64,000 nt of DNA from Prevotella sp. UBA4330 (GCA_002394385.1 DGTS01000033.1:1-64000); one strand, 5' to 3'; shown: positions 25,509-34,694, counted from the stretch's first letter. The notes: a model not told the origin generated them from the letters alone. A program made the numbers and translations.

Positions 25509-27299
25509 TCACACCAACTCAAGGTTTAGTAACTTCTGCAGTTTGGACATTGCTTCGTTTTTCTCAAGCATCTCCAAGTATAGTTCGCGGCGAGTGAGCG
25601 CTTTTCCGATTTCTTCTTCTTTCGCCTTGCGCAGCGAAAGCGTGATGTCGTCGTTCTGAAGGTCGCGGATGAGCGTTGCCTTGATGCTTCCCTTGATTTT
25701 GTTTATGTCTTCAAGGAGCAGGTCGTTGTCAACGACCACTTCTACGTCGGGGAACTCCGTGATGTGCGGTATCAGGTTTTTTATGCGTGCAGAGATGCCT
25801 GCCAGTCTCGCAGGCATTCGTTTACACATGGCGAGCCACACTCTGCGAAGGTCGTCATCATCGAATTTCTTGTGCTCGCCGGTGTCTTCAATCTTTACCT
25901 CCTCAACGATTTCTGAAATGCTTTTCGGCCCTTGGCTCAGTTTCTTGAATGAGTTTCCGATGTTGCTAAGTTTCAACGTCTTGCGTGGAGCGGGAGCCGA
26001 TGGTGGCTCGTTGTCTGCCGATGGCGTTGGGCTTGGCGGTGCCGGCGCATGCAGGTCTTGAGGCATGCTGCTCTGAGATGTCTCTTTTCTTGTCTCGCCA
26101 GCCGCGGCCACCTGTGCTGCCGCTTGTCTTGGCTGGCTTTGCTTCGTTATTTTCTGGAACAGGGATTTCAGTCTTCGGGGCAGGCGCCCCGCGCCAGGCA
26201 CATCCTCCTCTTGCGTTATCTGCGCCACCTCTATCAGTGTGAGTTCCACCAGCAGACGTTTGTTTGAACTCTGCTTGTAGGTGACGTCGCACTGGTTCAT
26301 TATTTTCAGAGCCTGATAGAGGAACTTTATGGGGCATCGCTGTGCCTGTTCCTTGTAGCGCTCTTCCAGTCGCTGGCTCGTTTCGAGCAGTCCTACGGTC
26401 TGCGGGTCTTTGGCCATCAGCACGTTGCGCACATGCTTAGCGAGTCCTGTGATGAGGTTTCCACCGTCGAATCCCTTTGCCAGTGCGTTGTTCAGCAGCA
26501 CCATGATGTCCGCCGCCTTGTTTTCCATTGCAAGGTCGATGATGCGGAAGTAGTTGTCGCTGTCCAGCACATTGAGGTCCTCAATCACCTTCTGATAGGT
26601 GATGTTCCCCTGACAGAACGACGCTGCCTGGTCGAAGATGCTCAACGCGTCGCGCATGCCGCCGTCGGCTTTCTCGGCAATCACCGCCAGTGCCTCTTCC
26701 TCGTAGGCGATGCCTTCCTTGTCGGCCACCATCTTGAGGTGGTCGATGGTGTTCTTCACCGTCATGCGTTCGAAGTCGTAGATTTGGCATCGCGAGATGA
26801 TGGTGGGCAGAATCTTGTGCTTCTCTGTTGTGGCGAGGATGAATATCACATGTGCCGGCGGCTCCTCAAGCGTTTTGAGGAAAGCGTTGAACGCTTGCGT
26901 CGAGAGCATGTGAACCTCGTCGATGATGAACACTTTGTACTTTCCCACCTGTGGCGGAATGCGTGTCTGCTCCATCAGCGCCTTGATGTTCTCCACCGAG
27001 TTGTTGCTCGCGGCGTCGAGTTCAAAGATGTTGTAGGAGCGCTGCTCGAGAAAAGCCTTGCAACTCTCGCATTCTCCGCACGCCTCGCCTTCGGGTGTGG
27101 GGTTCTCACAGTTGATAGCCTTGGCGAAGATGCGGGCGCATGTTGTCTTTCCCACTCCTCGCGGTCCGCAGAAGAGATAGGCATGAGCCAGTTTGCCACT
27201 CTTCACCGCGTTCTTCAGCGTTGTTGTGAGTGCCTGCTGGCCTACCACCGTGTCGAACGACATCGGGCGGTATTTTCTTGCCGAAACGATATATTCCAT
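25509..27299 (-). CDS. dnaX: DNA polymerase III subunit gamma/tau
   Basis: A 596-residue clamp-loader ATPase: Walker A GPRGVGKT (45-52), zinc Cys64/74/77/80, DEVHMLS Walker B, sensor 1 and the SRC arginine finger. A Pro/Ala-rich linker (about 385-435) precedes a C-terminal domain that probably binds polymerase. It loads the sliding clamp and couples the replisome. No programmed frameshift site was examined in detail. It lies downstream of the M15 peptidase across an octamer-arm element. Confidence 0.94.
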   Translation of the reverse strand: MEYIVSARKYRPMSFDTVVGQQALTTTLKNAVKSGKLAHAYLFCGPRGVGKTTCARIFAKAINCENPTPEGEACGECESCKAFLEQRSYNIFELDAASNNSVENIKALMEQTRIPPQVGKYKVFIIDEVHMLSTQAFNAFLKTLEEPPAHVIFILATTEKHKILPTIISRCQIYDFERMTVKNTIDHLKMVADKEGIAYEEEALAVIAEKADGGMRDALSIFDQAASFCQGNITYQKVIEDLNVLDSDNYFRIIDLAMENKAADIMVLLNNALAKGFDGGNLITGLAKHVRNVLMAKDPQTVGLLETSQRLEERYKEQAQRCPIKFLYQALKIMNQCDVTYKQSSNKRLLVELTLIEVAQITQEEDVPGAGRLPRRLKSLFQKITKQSQPRQAAAQVAAAGETRKETSQSSMPQDLHAPAPPSPTPSADNEPPSAPAPRKTLKLSNIGNSFKKLSQGPKSISEIVEEVKIEDTGEHKKFDDDDLRRVWLAMCKRMPARLAGISARIKNLIPHITEFPDVEVVVDNDLLLEDINKIKGSIKATLIRDLQNDDITLSLRKAKEEEIGKALTRRELYLEMLEKNEAMSKLQKLLNLELV

Positions 27300-27321
27300 A
27301 TTTTATTATTATAGAAGTTTA

Positions 27322-27445
27322 GGAGTAAAGGAGTTCAGGAGTTCGGGAGTTTAGACAGCGCTTTCGTTGCCGAATGCTTGCCATTAACCTGTCGTGAACA
27401 GGAGTCTGTTGTCTAATCTCCTGCACTCCTAATCTCCTGCACTCC
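27322..27445. repeat. Octamer-arm element (copy 2)
   Basis: The left arm 27322-27356 is four GGAGTNNN units plus GAC. The right arm 27411-27445 is GTC plus four NNNNCTCC units. The 54-base loop ends in CTGTT. It lies between the M15 peptidase stop and the dnaX start. Confidence 0.85.
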
Positions 27446-27456
27446 TGACTCAAGTA

Positions 27457-28344
27457 TTAATTGTCGCGATACTTCTCCATCAACAGTATCTCCGGGCGAT
27501 ACTCGAAGTGCATGGTGTCGTAGTGATACCAGCGTCCGCCCCAGATGAAACCGTGCTTCTCGAAGATTTCCACAATCTCGTGCGGCATCTTGTTCTTGTA
27601 AGGCACCTTGTCGGTTTCCTTCGCTCCGGGCTTAGCCCACAGCCAATATGTCTTGTAGTTGCCGCCGATGTCGATGGTCATTCCATAGGAGTGTGCGCTC
27701 TGGCGGTTGGCACCGCGCACCTGACGCCAGTAGAACGAGCCTTCCGACTTGAAGTATGCCTTCAGTTCCGGGTGCTTAGCCAGTTCGTCGCGCACCGCTT
27801 TCAGGTGCTCGGCGGCACCGTTCACGGTGGTGAACAGCACGTTCTGGCCGAACCAGGGCACGCTGACCAGATGCTTGCGCACGGCGGCTGCCGAGTTGCC
27901 ATACATCTTCTTGAACAGTGCCTCGCTGCGGCTGCGCCCAGCATCCTGCTGGAATTCGGGAGTCCATGAGTTCAAGTCGTATTTAAATGCGAACATGTCC
28001 TCGATGTCGGCATCGTCGAGTTTCTGCACGAACGACTTCTGTCGGCCGTCGTCGTAGGTCATTTCGGTGCCGTCGGTTAACAGTATCTTGTTGTTGCTAT
28101 AGCCCTTGATGAAGTTGGGATAGGCATCCATCAGCGCCCGTGCGCCGGCAGGTATGCCTGCCTGCTGTGCCACGTCGGCCTTTGCCTTGGGTGCTGCCGT
28201 CTCCTGTTTCGCGGCCTCTTGTCCGTCGTTTGCCGTCTTTTGCTGCTCTGGTGCGGCTGTCTTGTTTTCCTTACAGCCCAAACCAATAGCCGACACCGAT
28301 GCCATCACCAGTGTCGCTGCCATGAGAGATAATATTTTTTTCAC
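27457..28344 (-). CDS. M15-family (D-Ala-D-Ala carboxypeptidase-like) lipoprotein
   Basis: A 295-residue lipoprotein (lipobox IGLGC) with an Ala/Lys/Glu-rich linker and a C-terminal zinc peptidase domain. The HxxxxxxD signature is in SAHSYGMTIDIGG, and the WYHYDTMHFEYRPE segment near the end supplies the second His. M15 enzymes trim peptidoglycan cross-bridges or stem peptides in the periplasm. Octamer-arm elements flank the gene on both sides. Substrate not determined. Confidence 0.85.
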   Translation of the reverse strand: MKKILSLMAATLVMASVSAIGLGCKENKTAAPEQQKTANDGQEAAKQETAAPKAKADVAQQAGIPAGARALMDAYPNFIKGYSNNKILLTDGTEMTYDDGRQKSFVQKLDDADIEDMFAFKYDLNSWTPEFQQDAGRSRSEALFKKMYGNSAAAVRKHLVSVPWFGQNVLFTTVNGAAEHLKAVRDELAKHPELKAYFKSEGSFYWRQVRGANRQSAHSYGMTIDIGGNYKTYWLWAKPGAKETDKVPYKNKMPHEIVEIFEKHGFIWGGRWYHYDTMHFEYRPEILLMEKYRDN

Positions 28345-28365
28345 AGTGTGTTCGTTTTTAATGGA

Positions 28366-28490
28366 GGAGTTTGGGAGTTCAGAAGTTTAGGAGTTCAGAC
28401 AATACTTTTGTCTCCCTGCATATTTGCTTGTCTTTATTCTGGGAACGAGTCTGTTGTCTGAACTCCCATACTCCTATACTCCTATACTCC
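28366..28490. repeat. Octamer-arm element (copy 3)
   Basis: Left arm 28366-28400 (GGAGTTTG, GGAGTTCA, GAAGTTTA, GGAGTTCA, GAC). Right arm 28456-28490 (GTC, then four octamers ending ACTCC). Loop 55 bases, ending GAGTCTGTT as in copy 2. Confidence 0.85.
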
Positions 28491-28503
28491 TTAAAAATAC
28501 CTT

Positions 28504-28914
28504 CTACTCGTACTTATGCAAGAACGTGATGTTGTAGTTCTCATACTTGTTGAACTCACTTGCAGGCACCTCGTTGCGGCGAGGGTTGTACCACGACTGC
28601 GTGTTGAAGTAAGAGCGCAGTTGAGAGTCCTGGAAACGACGGCCATGACGTGCGTAGATAGAGTTCTTCAGCACGCGAATCTGCCCCTTGTCCATGTATT
28701 GTATGTCGCTGTACGACGCATATCGCGTTGACAACCAGTCGTACTGTGTTCCCCAAGCCACGTTGCTGTTGTATGAACGGTTGTTGGGACGCACCTTCTG
28801 TGCTTTGCGGGGGATTGACGGCACCTGTGCCTTTGCCTCGTTGATACCCGCCAGAGCCAATAATGCAGTCAGCATCATGACTACCAATGTCTTCCGATTC
28901 TTTAAAATGTTCAT
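28504..28914 (-). CDS. YARHG-domain secreted protein
   Basis: A 136-residue protein with a Sec signal peptide (to AKAQ) and a C-terminal YARHG domain, named for the motif seen here as IYARHGRRF (86-94) and closing with SWYNP. YARHG domains occur in extracellular and peptidoglycan-associated proteins; biochemical role unknown. Promoter box at 28964. The next gene downstream is the M15 peptidase, across an octamer-arm element. Confidence 0.85.
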   Translation of the reverse strand: MNILKNRKTLVVMMLTALLALAGINEAKAQVPSIPRKAQKVRPNNRSYNSNVAWGTQYDWLSTRYASYSDIQYMDKGQIRVLKNSIYARHGRRFQDSQLRSYFNTQSWYNPRRNEVPASEFNKYENYNITFLHKYE

Positions 28915-28963
28915 AGTCTTTAAGTTTTAAAAGTTTTGTGTAATATGTGATAGGTTTAGGTTA

Positions 28964-28971
28964 CAAAGATA
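28964..28971 (-). promoter_or_regulatory. -7 promoter box for the YARHG gene
   Basis: Minus-strand TATCTTTG, 49 bases before the ATG. Confidence 0.55.
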
Positions 28972-29080
28972 CAAAAAAATATTTATAGAGCATCCCTTTT
29001 ATTGTTTCTTAACAGTTCTAAAATGTCTGTTCGGATTGTAATAGATATCGAGTCGCATTTCAAAAGATATCTAATCGGAA

Positions 29081-29167
29081 AACAATGTTATTAACTTTGT
29101 CGAACAAAGTTATTAAGATTGTTGAACAAAGTTAATAGGATTGTTGAACAAAGTTAATAACTTTGTT
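29081..29167. repeat. 22-bp-period palindrome array, family 2, copy a (4 units)
   Basis: Units related to AACAAAGTTAATAACTTTG start at 29081, 29103, 29125 and 29147. Each full unit is a 10+1+10 palindrome with no loop. It lies between the symporter stop and the YARHG promoter. Confidence 0.88.
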
Positions 29168-29199
29168 ACCCCATTTGGTACTAACTGGAAACCAGATAG

Positions 29200-30630
29200 T
29201 TATGAACGGCGTTCGCAGAGCATAGAACTGAGCCACAAACCAGCGAACGTGAGCATGCCGTTAAGCATCAGCAGTTCGTAGCCGAAATGGTAGCCCGTGG
29301 TGGCTGTCGTCACCTTGTCGATGGCAAAGCAGAGCAGGGGAGAGGCGACAGCGATGTAAGGCACGGCGCGGTTGGCGGGTATGCGGCGCGTGAGAAGACC
29401 GAAGGCGAAGAGTCCCAGCAGCGGTCCGTAGGTGTAGGAGCACAGCACGTAGATGGCATCTATCACCGACGAACTGCCCACACAGTCAACAGCAAGGATG
29501 ATGATGGCAAAGACTGCCGCCATTACGAGGTGCACCTTGCGGCGCAACTGCTCGTCATCCTTCTGCTCGCGAATATCCACGCAGTAACTTGTAGTCATGG
29601 CTGTTAGCGCCGAGTCTGCCGAACTGAACGATGCTGCGACAATTCCGATGGTGAAAAGCACTACCACGGTGGTTCCCATGCTTCCCGAAGCGGCAAACAT
29701 GGGCAGCAGTTCGTCGCCCGTCTGTGGCAGCGCCAAGCCTCTCTGTTGTGCCAACATGACGAGCAGCACGCCAAGAGACATGAACAAGAGATTGGCAGGC
29801 ACGAAGGCCAGTCCGTAGGTGCACATGTCCTTTTGCGCCTCGCGCAGCGTCTTGCAAGTGAGGTTCTTCTGCATCATGTCTTGGTCGAGACCTGTCATCA
29901 CGATAACGATGAAGATGCCGCTGAAGAACTGTTTCCAGAAGTTCTGCCGCGACACCCAGTCGTCGAAGACAAACATTCGCGAGTGTTCGTCCGCCGCTAT
30001 CGCCTTGACAGCGTCGCTAAAGCCGAAGCCGAGTTCGCCCATTACATTATATATAATAAGGAGTAGGGCAGAAAACATGCACAGGGTCTGGAACGTGTCG
30101 GTCCAGACGAGCGTCTTGATGCCGCCCCGCCGGGTGTAGAACCATATCAGCGCAACCATTGCAAGCACCGTAACTGCGAACGGGACGTGCAGCGGCGAGA
30201 GCACAAAGCGGTGGAGAATGATGCACACGACATAGAAACGCACCGCGGCGCCCGTCATCTTCGACAGCAGGAAAAACCACGAGCCGGTCTTGTAAGCGCC
30301 TTTCCCGAGCCTCTGGTCGAGGTAGGTGTATATCGTGGTGAGGTTGAAACGGTAATAAACAGGCAACAGAATGAACGCCACGGCGATGTAGCCGAGGATG
30401 AAGCCGAGACACGTCTGCATGTAAGTCATCTGCGTCGTCATCACCATTCCGGGCACCGAGACGAACGTGATGCCCGAGATGCTGGCGCCAATCATTCCGA
30501 ATGCCACCATGTACCACGGCGAGCGGCGGTTGCCTCGAAAGAACGTGTCGTTGTCGGCGCGCCTTGATGTGAGCCTGCTGAACAGCATCAGCGCCCCAAA
30601 ATATGCAAGAATAGTCAATAAAATTATCAT
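29200..30630 (-). CDS. Sodium:solute symporter (SSS family)
   Basis: A 476-residue inner-membrane protein with about 12-13 predicted transmembrane helices. It has the SSS-family pattern: RRSPWYMVAFGMIGASISGITFVS near the start (only part of the motif quoted by position, residues 36-60) and SFSSADSALTAMTTSYCVD in helix 8. The substrate (sugar, amino acid or other) cannot be deduced. No neighbour obviously shares a pathway. Promoter box at 30639 overlaps the divergent trpB control region. Confidence 0.88.
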   Translation of the reverse strand: MIILLTILAYFGALMLFSRLTSRRADNDTFFRGNRRSPWYMVAFGMIGASISGITFVSVPGMVMTTQMTYMQTCLGFILGYIAVAFILLPVYYRFNLTTIYTYLDQRLGKGAYKTGSWFFLLSKMTGAAVRFYVVCIILHRFVLSPLHVPFAVTVLAMVALIWFYTRRGGIKTLVWTDTFQTLCMFSALLLIIYNVMGELGFGFSDAVKAIAADEHSRMFVFDDWVSRQNFWKQFFSGIFIVIVMTGLDQDMMQKNLTCKTLREAQKDMCTYGLAFVPANLLFMSLGVLLVMLAQQRGLALPQTGDELLPMFAASGSMGTTVVVLFTIGIVAASFSSADSALTAMTTSYCVDIREQKDDEQLRRKVHLVMAAVFAIIILAVDCVGSSSVIDAIYVLCSYTYGPLLGLFAFGLLTRRIPANRAVPYIAVASPLLCFAIDKVTTATTGYHFGYELLMLNGMLTFAGLWLSSMLCERRS

Positions 30631-30638
30631 AATGGCTG

Positions 30639-30646
30639 CAAAATTA
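30639..30646 (-). promoter_or_regulatory. -7 promoter box for the symporter
   Basis: Minus-strand TAATTTTG, 8 bases before the ATG, so the transcript would be nearly leaderless. Confidence 0.4.
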
Positions 30647-30688
30647 CACTTTTTCTTGCAAATAGTTCGTGTTTTCAGATAAAATAAT

Positions 30689-30696
30689 TACATTTG
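30689..30696 (+). promoter_or_regulatory. -7 promoter box for trpB
   Basis: TACATTTG followed by GCAGGG. It would give a leader of about 155 bases ahead of trpB. Confidence 0.5.
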
Positions 30697-30718
30697 CAGG
30701 GAAAAGAGAATAAAGCAT

Positions 30719-30820
30719 CGTGGAGTGTAAAGATGCAGTTAATGAGTGATTGCGCTGTTGTCAAAACTCTTGCACTACTAAACTCCTTAACTCCTACACT
30801 CCTGCACTCCACGCTCCTAA
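30719..30820. repeat. Octamer-arm-related element in the trpB leader
   Basis: GTTGTC followed by NNNACTCC-type octamers (30760-30820) forms only the right arm of the family. CGTGGAGTG at 30719-30727 pairs perfectly with CACTCCACG at 30805-30813, so the leader can fold into one long hairpin. Confidence 0.65.
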
Positions 30821-30862
30821 TAATAAAGAACAGAGTAAACAATAATAAAAATAAGTACAACA

Positions 30863-32224
30863 ATGTCAAAGCAAAAGAAATTCATCTTGCAGGAAAGCGA
30901 GATTCCAACGCAGTGGTACAACATACAGGCCGACATGGTGAACAAGCCCATGCCGCCGCTGAACCCTGCCACACACCAGCCGCTGAAGGCTGAAGACCTG
31001 TTCCCAATATTCGCCGAGGAGTGCTCTCGACAGGAACTGGACCAGACAAACGCGTGGATAGACATCCCCGAGGAAGTGCAGGACAAGTATCGTTTCTACC
31101 GCTCTACGCCGCTTGTTCGCGCCTATGAACTGGAGAAGGCGCTGGACACTCCGGCACATATCTACTTCAAGAACGAGAGCACCAACCCTCTGGGTTCTCA
31201 TAAGGTGAACTCCGCTCTGCCACAGTGCTACTACTGCAAGCAGCAGGGAGTGACCAACGTTACCACCGAGACAGGTGCCGGACAGTGGGGTGCCGCCTTG
31301 TCGTATGCCGCCCGCGTCTTCGGACTTGAGGCCGCTGTCTATCAGGTGAAGATAACCTTGCAGCAGAAACCTTACCGCTCTATCATGATGCGTACGTTCG
31401 GTGCGACGGTAGAAGGTTCGCCCTCGATGTCAACACGGGCAGGAAAGAACATCATCACCCGCGACCCAATGCACCCCGGTTCGCTCGGAACAGCCATCAG
31501 CGAGGCCATCGAACTGGCAATGAGCACGCCAAACTGTAAATATACCCTGGGCTCGGTGCTCAGTCATGTTACGCTCCATCAGTCTATAATCGGACTGGAG
31601 GCAGAGAAGCAGATGGAGATGGCTGGCGAATATCCCGATACGGTTATCGCATGCTTCGGCGGCGGCAGCAACTTCGGCGGACTGGCATTCCCGTTCCTGC
31701 GTCATAACATTCTCGACGGCAAGAACACGGAGTTCATCGCCGCAGAGCCTGCAAGTTGCCCGAAACTGACACGCGGTAAGTTTGAATATGACTTCGGCGA
31801 CGAGGCTGGTTACACTCCGCTGCTGCCGATGTTCACCCTCGGTCACGACTTCAAACCAGCAAACATACACGCCGGCGGACTGCGCTATCACGGTGCGGGA
31901 ACCATTGTTTCGCAACTGCTTAAGGACAACCTGATGCGCGGTGTTGACATTCCGCAACTCGAGTCGTTCGAGTCGGGAATGCTCTTTGCACGCACCGAGG
32001 GCATCATCCCAGCCCCAGAGAGTTGCCACGCCATAGCAGCAACCATACGCGAGGCACTGAAGTGCAAGGAGAGTGGCGAGCAGAAGGTGATTCTCTTTAA
32101 CCTCTCTGGTCACGGACTCATCGACATGCCGTCTTACGACTCGTTCATCAACGGCGACCTTCGCAACTATACCATCACCGACGAGGAGATTGCCAAGTCG
32201 CTCAGTACGGTGCCTAAGATGTAA
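30863..32224 (+). CDS. trpB: TrpB2-type tryptophan synthase beta chain
   Basis: A 453-residue PLP enzyme. The Schiff-base lysine is Lys114 in NPLGSHKVNSA, the phosphate loop is CFGGGSNFGG, and the long N-terminal extension (STPLVRAYELEKAL context) marks the TrpB2 group rather than the usual about 400-residue TrpB1. It condenses indole with serine to make tryptophan. No other trp gene is beside it, which is common for TrpB2, so a free-indole salvage role is possible. Long structured leader; a perfect inverted repeat lies downstream. Confidence 0.92.
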   Translation: MSKQKKFILQESEIPTQWYNIQADMVNKPMPPLNPATHQPLKAEDLFPIFAEECSRQELDQTNAWIDIPEEVQDKYRFYRSTPLVRAYELEKALDTPAHIYFKNESTNPLGSHKVNSALPQCYYCKQQGVTNVTTETGAGQWGAALSYAARVFGLEAAVYQVKITLQQKPYRSIMMRTFGATVEGSPSMSTRAGKNIITRDPMHPGSLGTAISEAIELAMSTPNCKYTLGSVLSHVTLHQSIIGLEAEKQMEMAGEYPDTVIACFGGGSNFGGLAFPFLRHNILDGKNTEFIAAEPASCPKLTRGKFEYDFGDEAGYTPLLPMFTLGHDFKPANIHAGGLRYHGAGTIVSQLLKDNLMRGVDIPQLESFESGMLFARTEGIIPAPESCHAIAATIREALKCKESGEQKVILFNLSGHGLIDMPSYDSFINGDLRNYTITDEEIAKSLSTVPKM

Positions 32225-32243
32225 GTTTCGAGGATAACCAAAA

Positions 32244-32348
32244 GGAGTTAAGGAGTTAGGGAGTCAAGGAGTTAAGACATCAGCAACTGGGTTTACCATT
32301 AAATGCTTCTGTTGTCTTAACTCCTTGACTCCCTAACTCCTTAACTCC
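32244..32348. terminator. Octamer-arm element (copy 4) with perfect 35-bp arms; likely bidirectional terminator
   Basis: The left arm 32244-32278 is GGAGTTAA, GGAGTTAG, GGAGTCAA, GGAGTTAA, GAC. The right arm 32314-32348 is its exact reverse complement. The loop is 35 bases. It occupies the gap between convergent trpB and udk. Confidence 0.8.
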
Positions 32349-32376
32349 TTATTTATAAGTCTTTACTCCTTAATAA

Positions 32377-33003
32377 TCACTTCTTCTCATCCACATCGGG
32401 AACGATGCCTTCGATGTATTTGCAGAGAATGCCGATGCCTTTCAGGTTCTCGCCTCCCTGCGGGATAATGATGTCGGCGTATTTCTTCGATGGCTCAATG
32501 AACTGCTCGTGCATGGGCTTTAGCACCTTCAGGTAGCGGTCGAGCACCATGTCAACGGTGCGTCCGCGCTCCACCACGTCACGCTGAATGTTGCGTATCA
32601 GACGCTCGTCGTCGTCGGTATCGACATATATTTTCAGGTCCATCATGTCCCTTAGTTTACGGTTTATGAGAGCCATGATGCCCTCGATGATAATCACCGG
32701 CTTCGGCTCCACGTGCACCGTCTCCTTCAGTCGGTTGCTTATTATATAAGAATATGTGGGCTGTTCTATAGCGTTACCGTTGCGCAGTTCGTTCACTTGC
32801 TTAATCAGCAGTTTCCAGTCGAATGCGTCTGGGTGGTCGAAGTTTATGGCGCGTCGCTCCTCGTCGGTCATTCCTGTGGTGTCGTTGTAGTAAGAGTCGA
32901 TGGGCACCACAGCCACATAGTGGGGTGGCAGGGCAGCAGCCAGTTTCTTTACAACGGTGGTTTTACCTGAGCCGGTACCTCCGGCAATTCCTATTATAGT
33001 CAT
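32377..33003 (-). CDS. udk: Uridine kinase
   Basis: A 208-residue P-loop kinase: Walker A GGTGSGKTT (8-16), the VPIDSYYND substrate motif and HPDAFDW typical of uridine/cytidine kinases. It phosphorylates uridine and cytidine in pyrimidine salvage. It is the last gene of an operon with the glycosylase-like protein (12 bases) and the secreted EEP nuclease, so nucleoside salvage is physically linked to a nucleic-acid-degrading enzyme. Confidence 0.94.
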   Translation of the reverse strand: MTIIGIAGGTGSGKTTVVKKLAAALPPHYVAVVPIDSYYNDTTGMTDEERRAINFDHPDAFDWKLLIKQVNELRNGNAIEQPTYSYIISNRLKETVHVEPKPVIIIEGIMALINRKLRDMMDLKIYVDTDDDERLIRNIQRDVVERGRTVDMVLDRYLKVLKPMHEQFIEPSKKYADIIIPQGGENLKGIGILCKYIEGIVPDVDEKK

Positions 33004-33015
33004 ATCGGGTGTAGT

Positions 33016-33597
33016 TTAAGATTCGTTATTGTCGTGGCGAAGCAGCACTTTGGCGTATTCTTCAGCCTTTCGTTCCACCTTCATGGGGTATGCTCTCGAA
33101 CTGCTTGGCATGCGCCACAGTCGCAATTCCTTACCGTTGAACGTGAAGGTCACGCTTCCTCCCACTTTCGGCTGGGCTATCTGGAAGTGCTCGGTGAAGA
33201 GGTCTGTCGCCTTCTGACCTGTTGTCACCACATCCTCCAGCATGGGTATGCGCTGCAACAGGGTGTCAAGGTCGGTGGGAGTGACCACCTGCAGGTCTTT
33301 GTCCGATGCCGTGTTCTGTGTGCGAATCACCTCAGTCGCCGTGTCATAGAGTGCTATTCCTTCCCTGCACAGCAGTCTTATAATCTCCTCACGGCGGAAA
33401 GTGCGCTCTTCATTGACAACGAAATGGCCCTTGTCGCCGTAGAACACCAGTCCAAAGATGCGCCACATGTCGTTCTGGAAGTTAGGGTAGAAGAAGTCCA
33501 TCGACCAACGGCGGCGTGCCGGCGGGAAACTGCCGAGCATCAGCAGTCGTGCCCCTTCGGGTATGAACGGTTGCAGCGGATGGCTCTCGATGTCCAT
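33016..33597 (-). CDS. Uracil-DNA glycosylase family protein
   Basis: A 193-residue protein of the UDG/MUG-like superfamily: GSFPPARRRWSMDFFYPN (residues 22-39), GIALYDTA and a C-terminal MPSSSRAYPM where UDGs have the HPS-type loop. Family members remove uracil or mismatched bases from DNA, but this branch is little studied. The ATG at 33597 leaves a 5-base gap to the preceding gene; the longer frame to 33834 would lie inside the EEP nuclease gene. Middle gene of the three-gene operon. Confidence 0.8.
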   Translation of the reverse strand: MDIESHPLQPFIPEGARLLMLGSFPPARRRWSMDFFYPNFQNDMWRIFGLVFYGDKGHFVVNEERTFRREEIIRLLCREGIALYDTATEVIRTQNTASDKDLQVVTPTDLDTLLQRIPMLEDVVTTGQKATDLFTEHFQIAQPKVGGSVTFTFNGKELRLWRMPSSSRAYPMKVERKAEEYAKVLLRHDNNES

Positions 33598-33602
33598 TCT
33601 GC

Positions 33603-34640
33603 TTATTTCTCCTTTATCAGATAGATAGCCACAGGCAAGTGGTCGCTGTATCCGTCGAGCCACACTCCACTGGCATGTGTACGCTTTGGCGTTCCCTTGT
33701 ATCGTCCCTCGCGTTGCAGCAGATAGTCGCGGCGTTGTATCTTGTGCTTCAGGAACGTCAGTTTCGAGAAGTCTTTCTTGTCTATTCCCTCCAGCAGGTT
33801 GGGCGTGAAGACAATCTGGTCGAAGAGGTTCCACGACCCTTGGTAACTCAGTGTGCCCTGTCCTTTCTTCGCCAGGGTGTTATACCACGGGTTGTAAAGG
33901 TCGGATGGTCCCACGTCTGCAATCTCAGCCTTTGCTCCCAGTTCGTCTTTCATGCTTCGGTCCATAGGGTCGTCGTTCATATCTCCCATGACGAAAATCT
34001 TCATGTCGGGGTCAACACGCAGCAGAGAGTCCTTCACCACGCGCACCTGTCGTCCTGCCGACTCACGATAGAACGACTCGCTGAAGCGGCTTGGCCAGTG
34101 GCACACGATTACTCCAACGCTCTCGTCGGCGAGTGTTCCTGTCACGGTGAGGAATCCGCGCGTCTTGAACGTGCTGTCCTTAGCCAGTTCCGGAACGTAA
34201 GGCACCAGCGTGACGTCCTTCACAGTGAAGAATGTCGGGTTGTAAAGCATGGCGCAATCGACACCGCGGCGGTCTGGACCTTCCACGTGTACATATTTAT
34301 ATCCCCTGACGTAAAGCGGTCCTTGCGCGATGAGGTCATCCAGAACCCTAGCGTTCTCCACCTCCGACAGACCTATGATAGAGCATCCAATGTCTGGCAG
34401 CATGTCCGTTCCCATGTCGGCAAGAGCGCGAGCCATATTCCTCAGTTTATGGGTATATTTCATCTCTCCCCATCGGTTTGCTCCTGTGGGCAGGTACTCA
34501 TAGTCGTTCTTCCCTTCGTCGTGGCATGTGTCGAAGAGGTTCTCCTGGTTGTAGAATCCCACTCCATAGACATAGAATTTCTTTTGTCCGAAGGCGAGGA
34601 CAGCCATGCAGCACAGCAATATTGTTAAGAGTTTCTTCAT
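33603..34640 (-). CDS. Secreted endonuclease/exonuclease/phosphatase (EEP) family protein
   Basis: A 345-residue protein with a signal peptide (to FGQK) and a full EEP catalytic core: NQENLFD, GLSEVEN (metal Glu), RRGVDCAML, VCHWPSR, GDMNDDP and the C-terminal catalytic SDHLPV. It is a DNase I-like fold secreted to the periplasm or surface; a nuclease is the simplest reading, though EEP members also act on phosphoinositides and sphingomyelin. First gene of the operon with a glycosylase-like protein and udk, divergent from the TonB receptor gene. Confidence 0.87.
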   Translation of the reverse strand: MKKLLTILLCCMAVLAFGQKKFYVYGVGFYNQENLFDTCHDEGKNDYEYLPTGANRWGEMKYTHKLRNMARALADMGTDMLPDIGCSIIGLSEVENARVLDDLIAQGPLYVRGYKYVHVEGPDRRGVDCAMLYNPTFFTVKDVTLVPYVPELAKDSTFKTRGFLTVTGTLADESVGVIVCHWPSRFSESFYRESAGRQVRVVKDSLLRVDPDMKIFVMGDMNDDPMDRSMKDELGAKAEIADVGPSDLYNPWYNTLAKKGQGTLSYQGSWNLFDQIVFTPNLLEGIDKKDFSKLTFLKHKIQRRDYLLQREGRYKGTPKRTHASGVWLDGYSDHLPVAIYLIKEK

Positions 34641-34694
34641 AATTTATATGGTTCTTCGTGATTGTTTAAAGTTAATATAGTGTTACTTTGGTGG

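Noticed and set aside
29081..29167. CRISPR array
   Set aside because: Units are 22 bp end to end with no unique spacers, and no cas genes are present. The same holds for 55-113, 22320-22378 and 57377-57463.
33598..33834. 79-codon N-terminal extension of the glycosylase-like protein
   Set aside because: Lies inside the EEP nuclease gene; the ATG at 33597 gives the normal family start.
33639..34628. 329-codon plus-strand open frame
   Set aside because: Antisense to the EEP nuclease gene, which carries all catalytic motifs.
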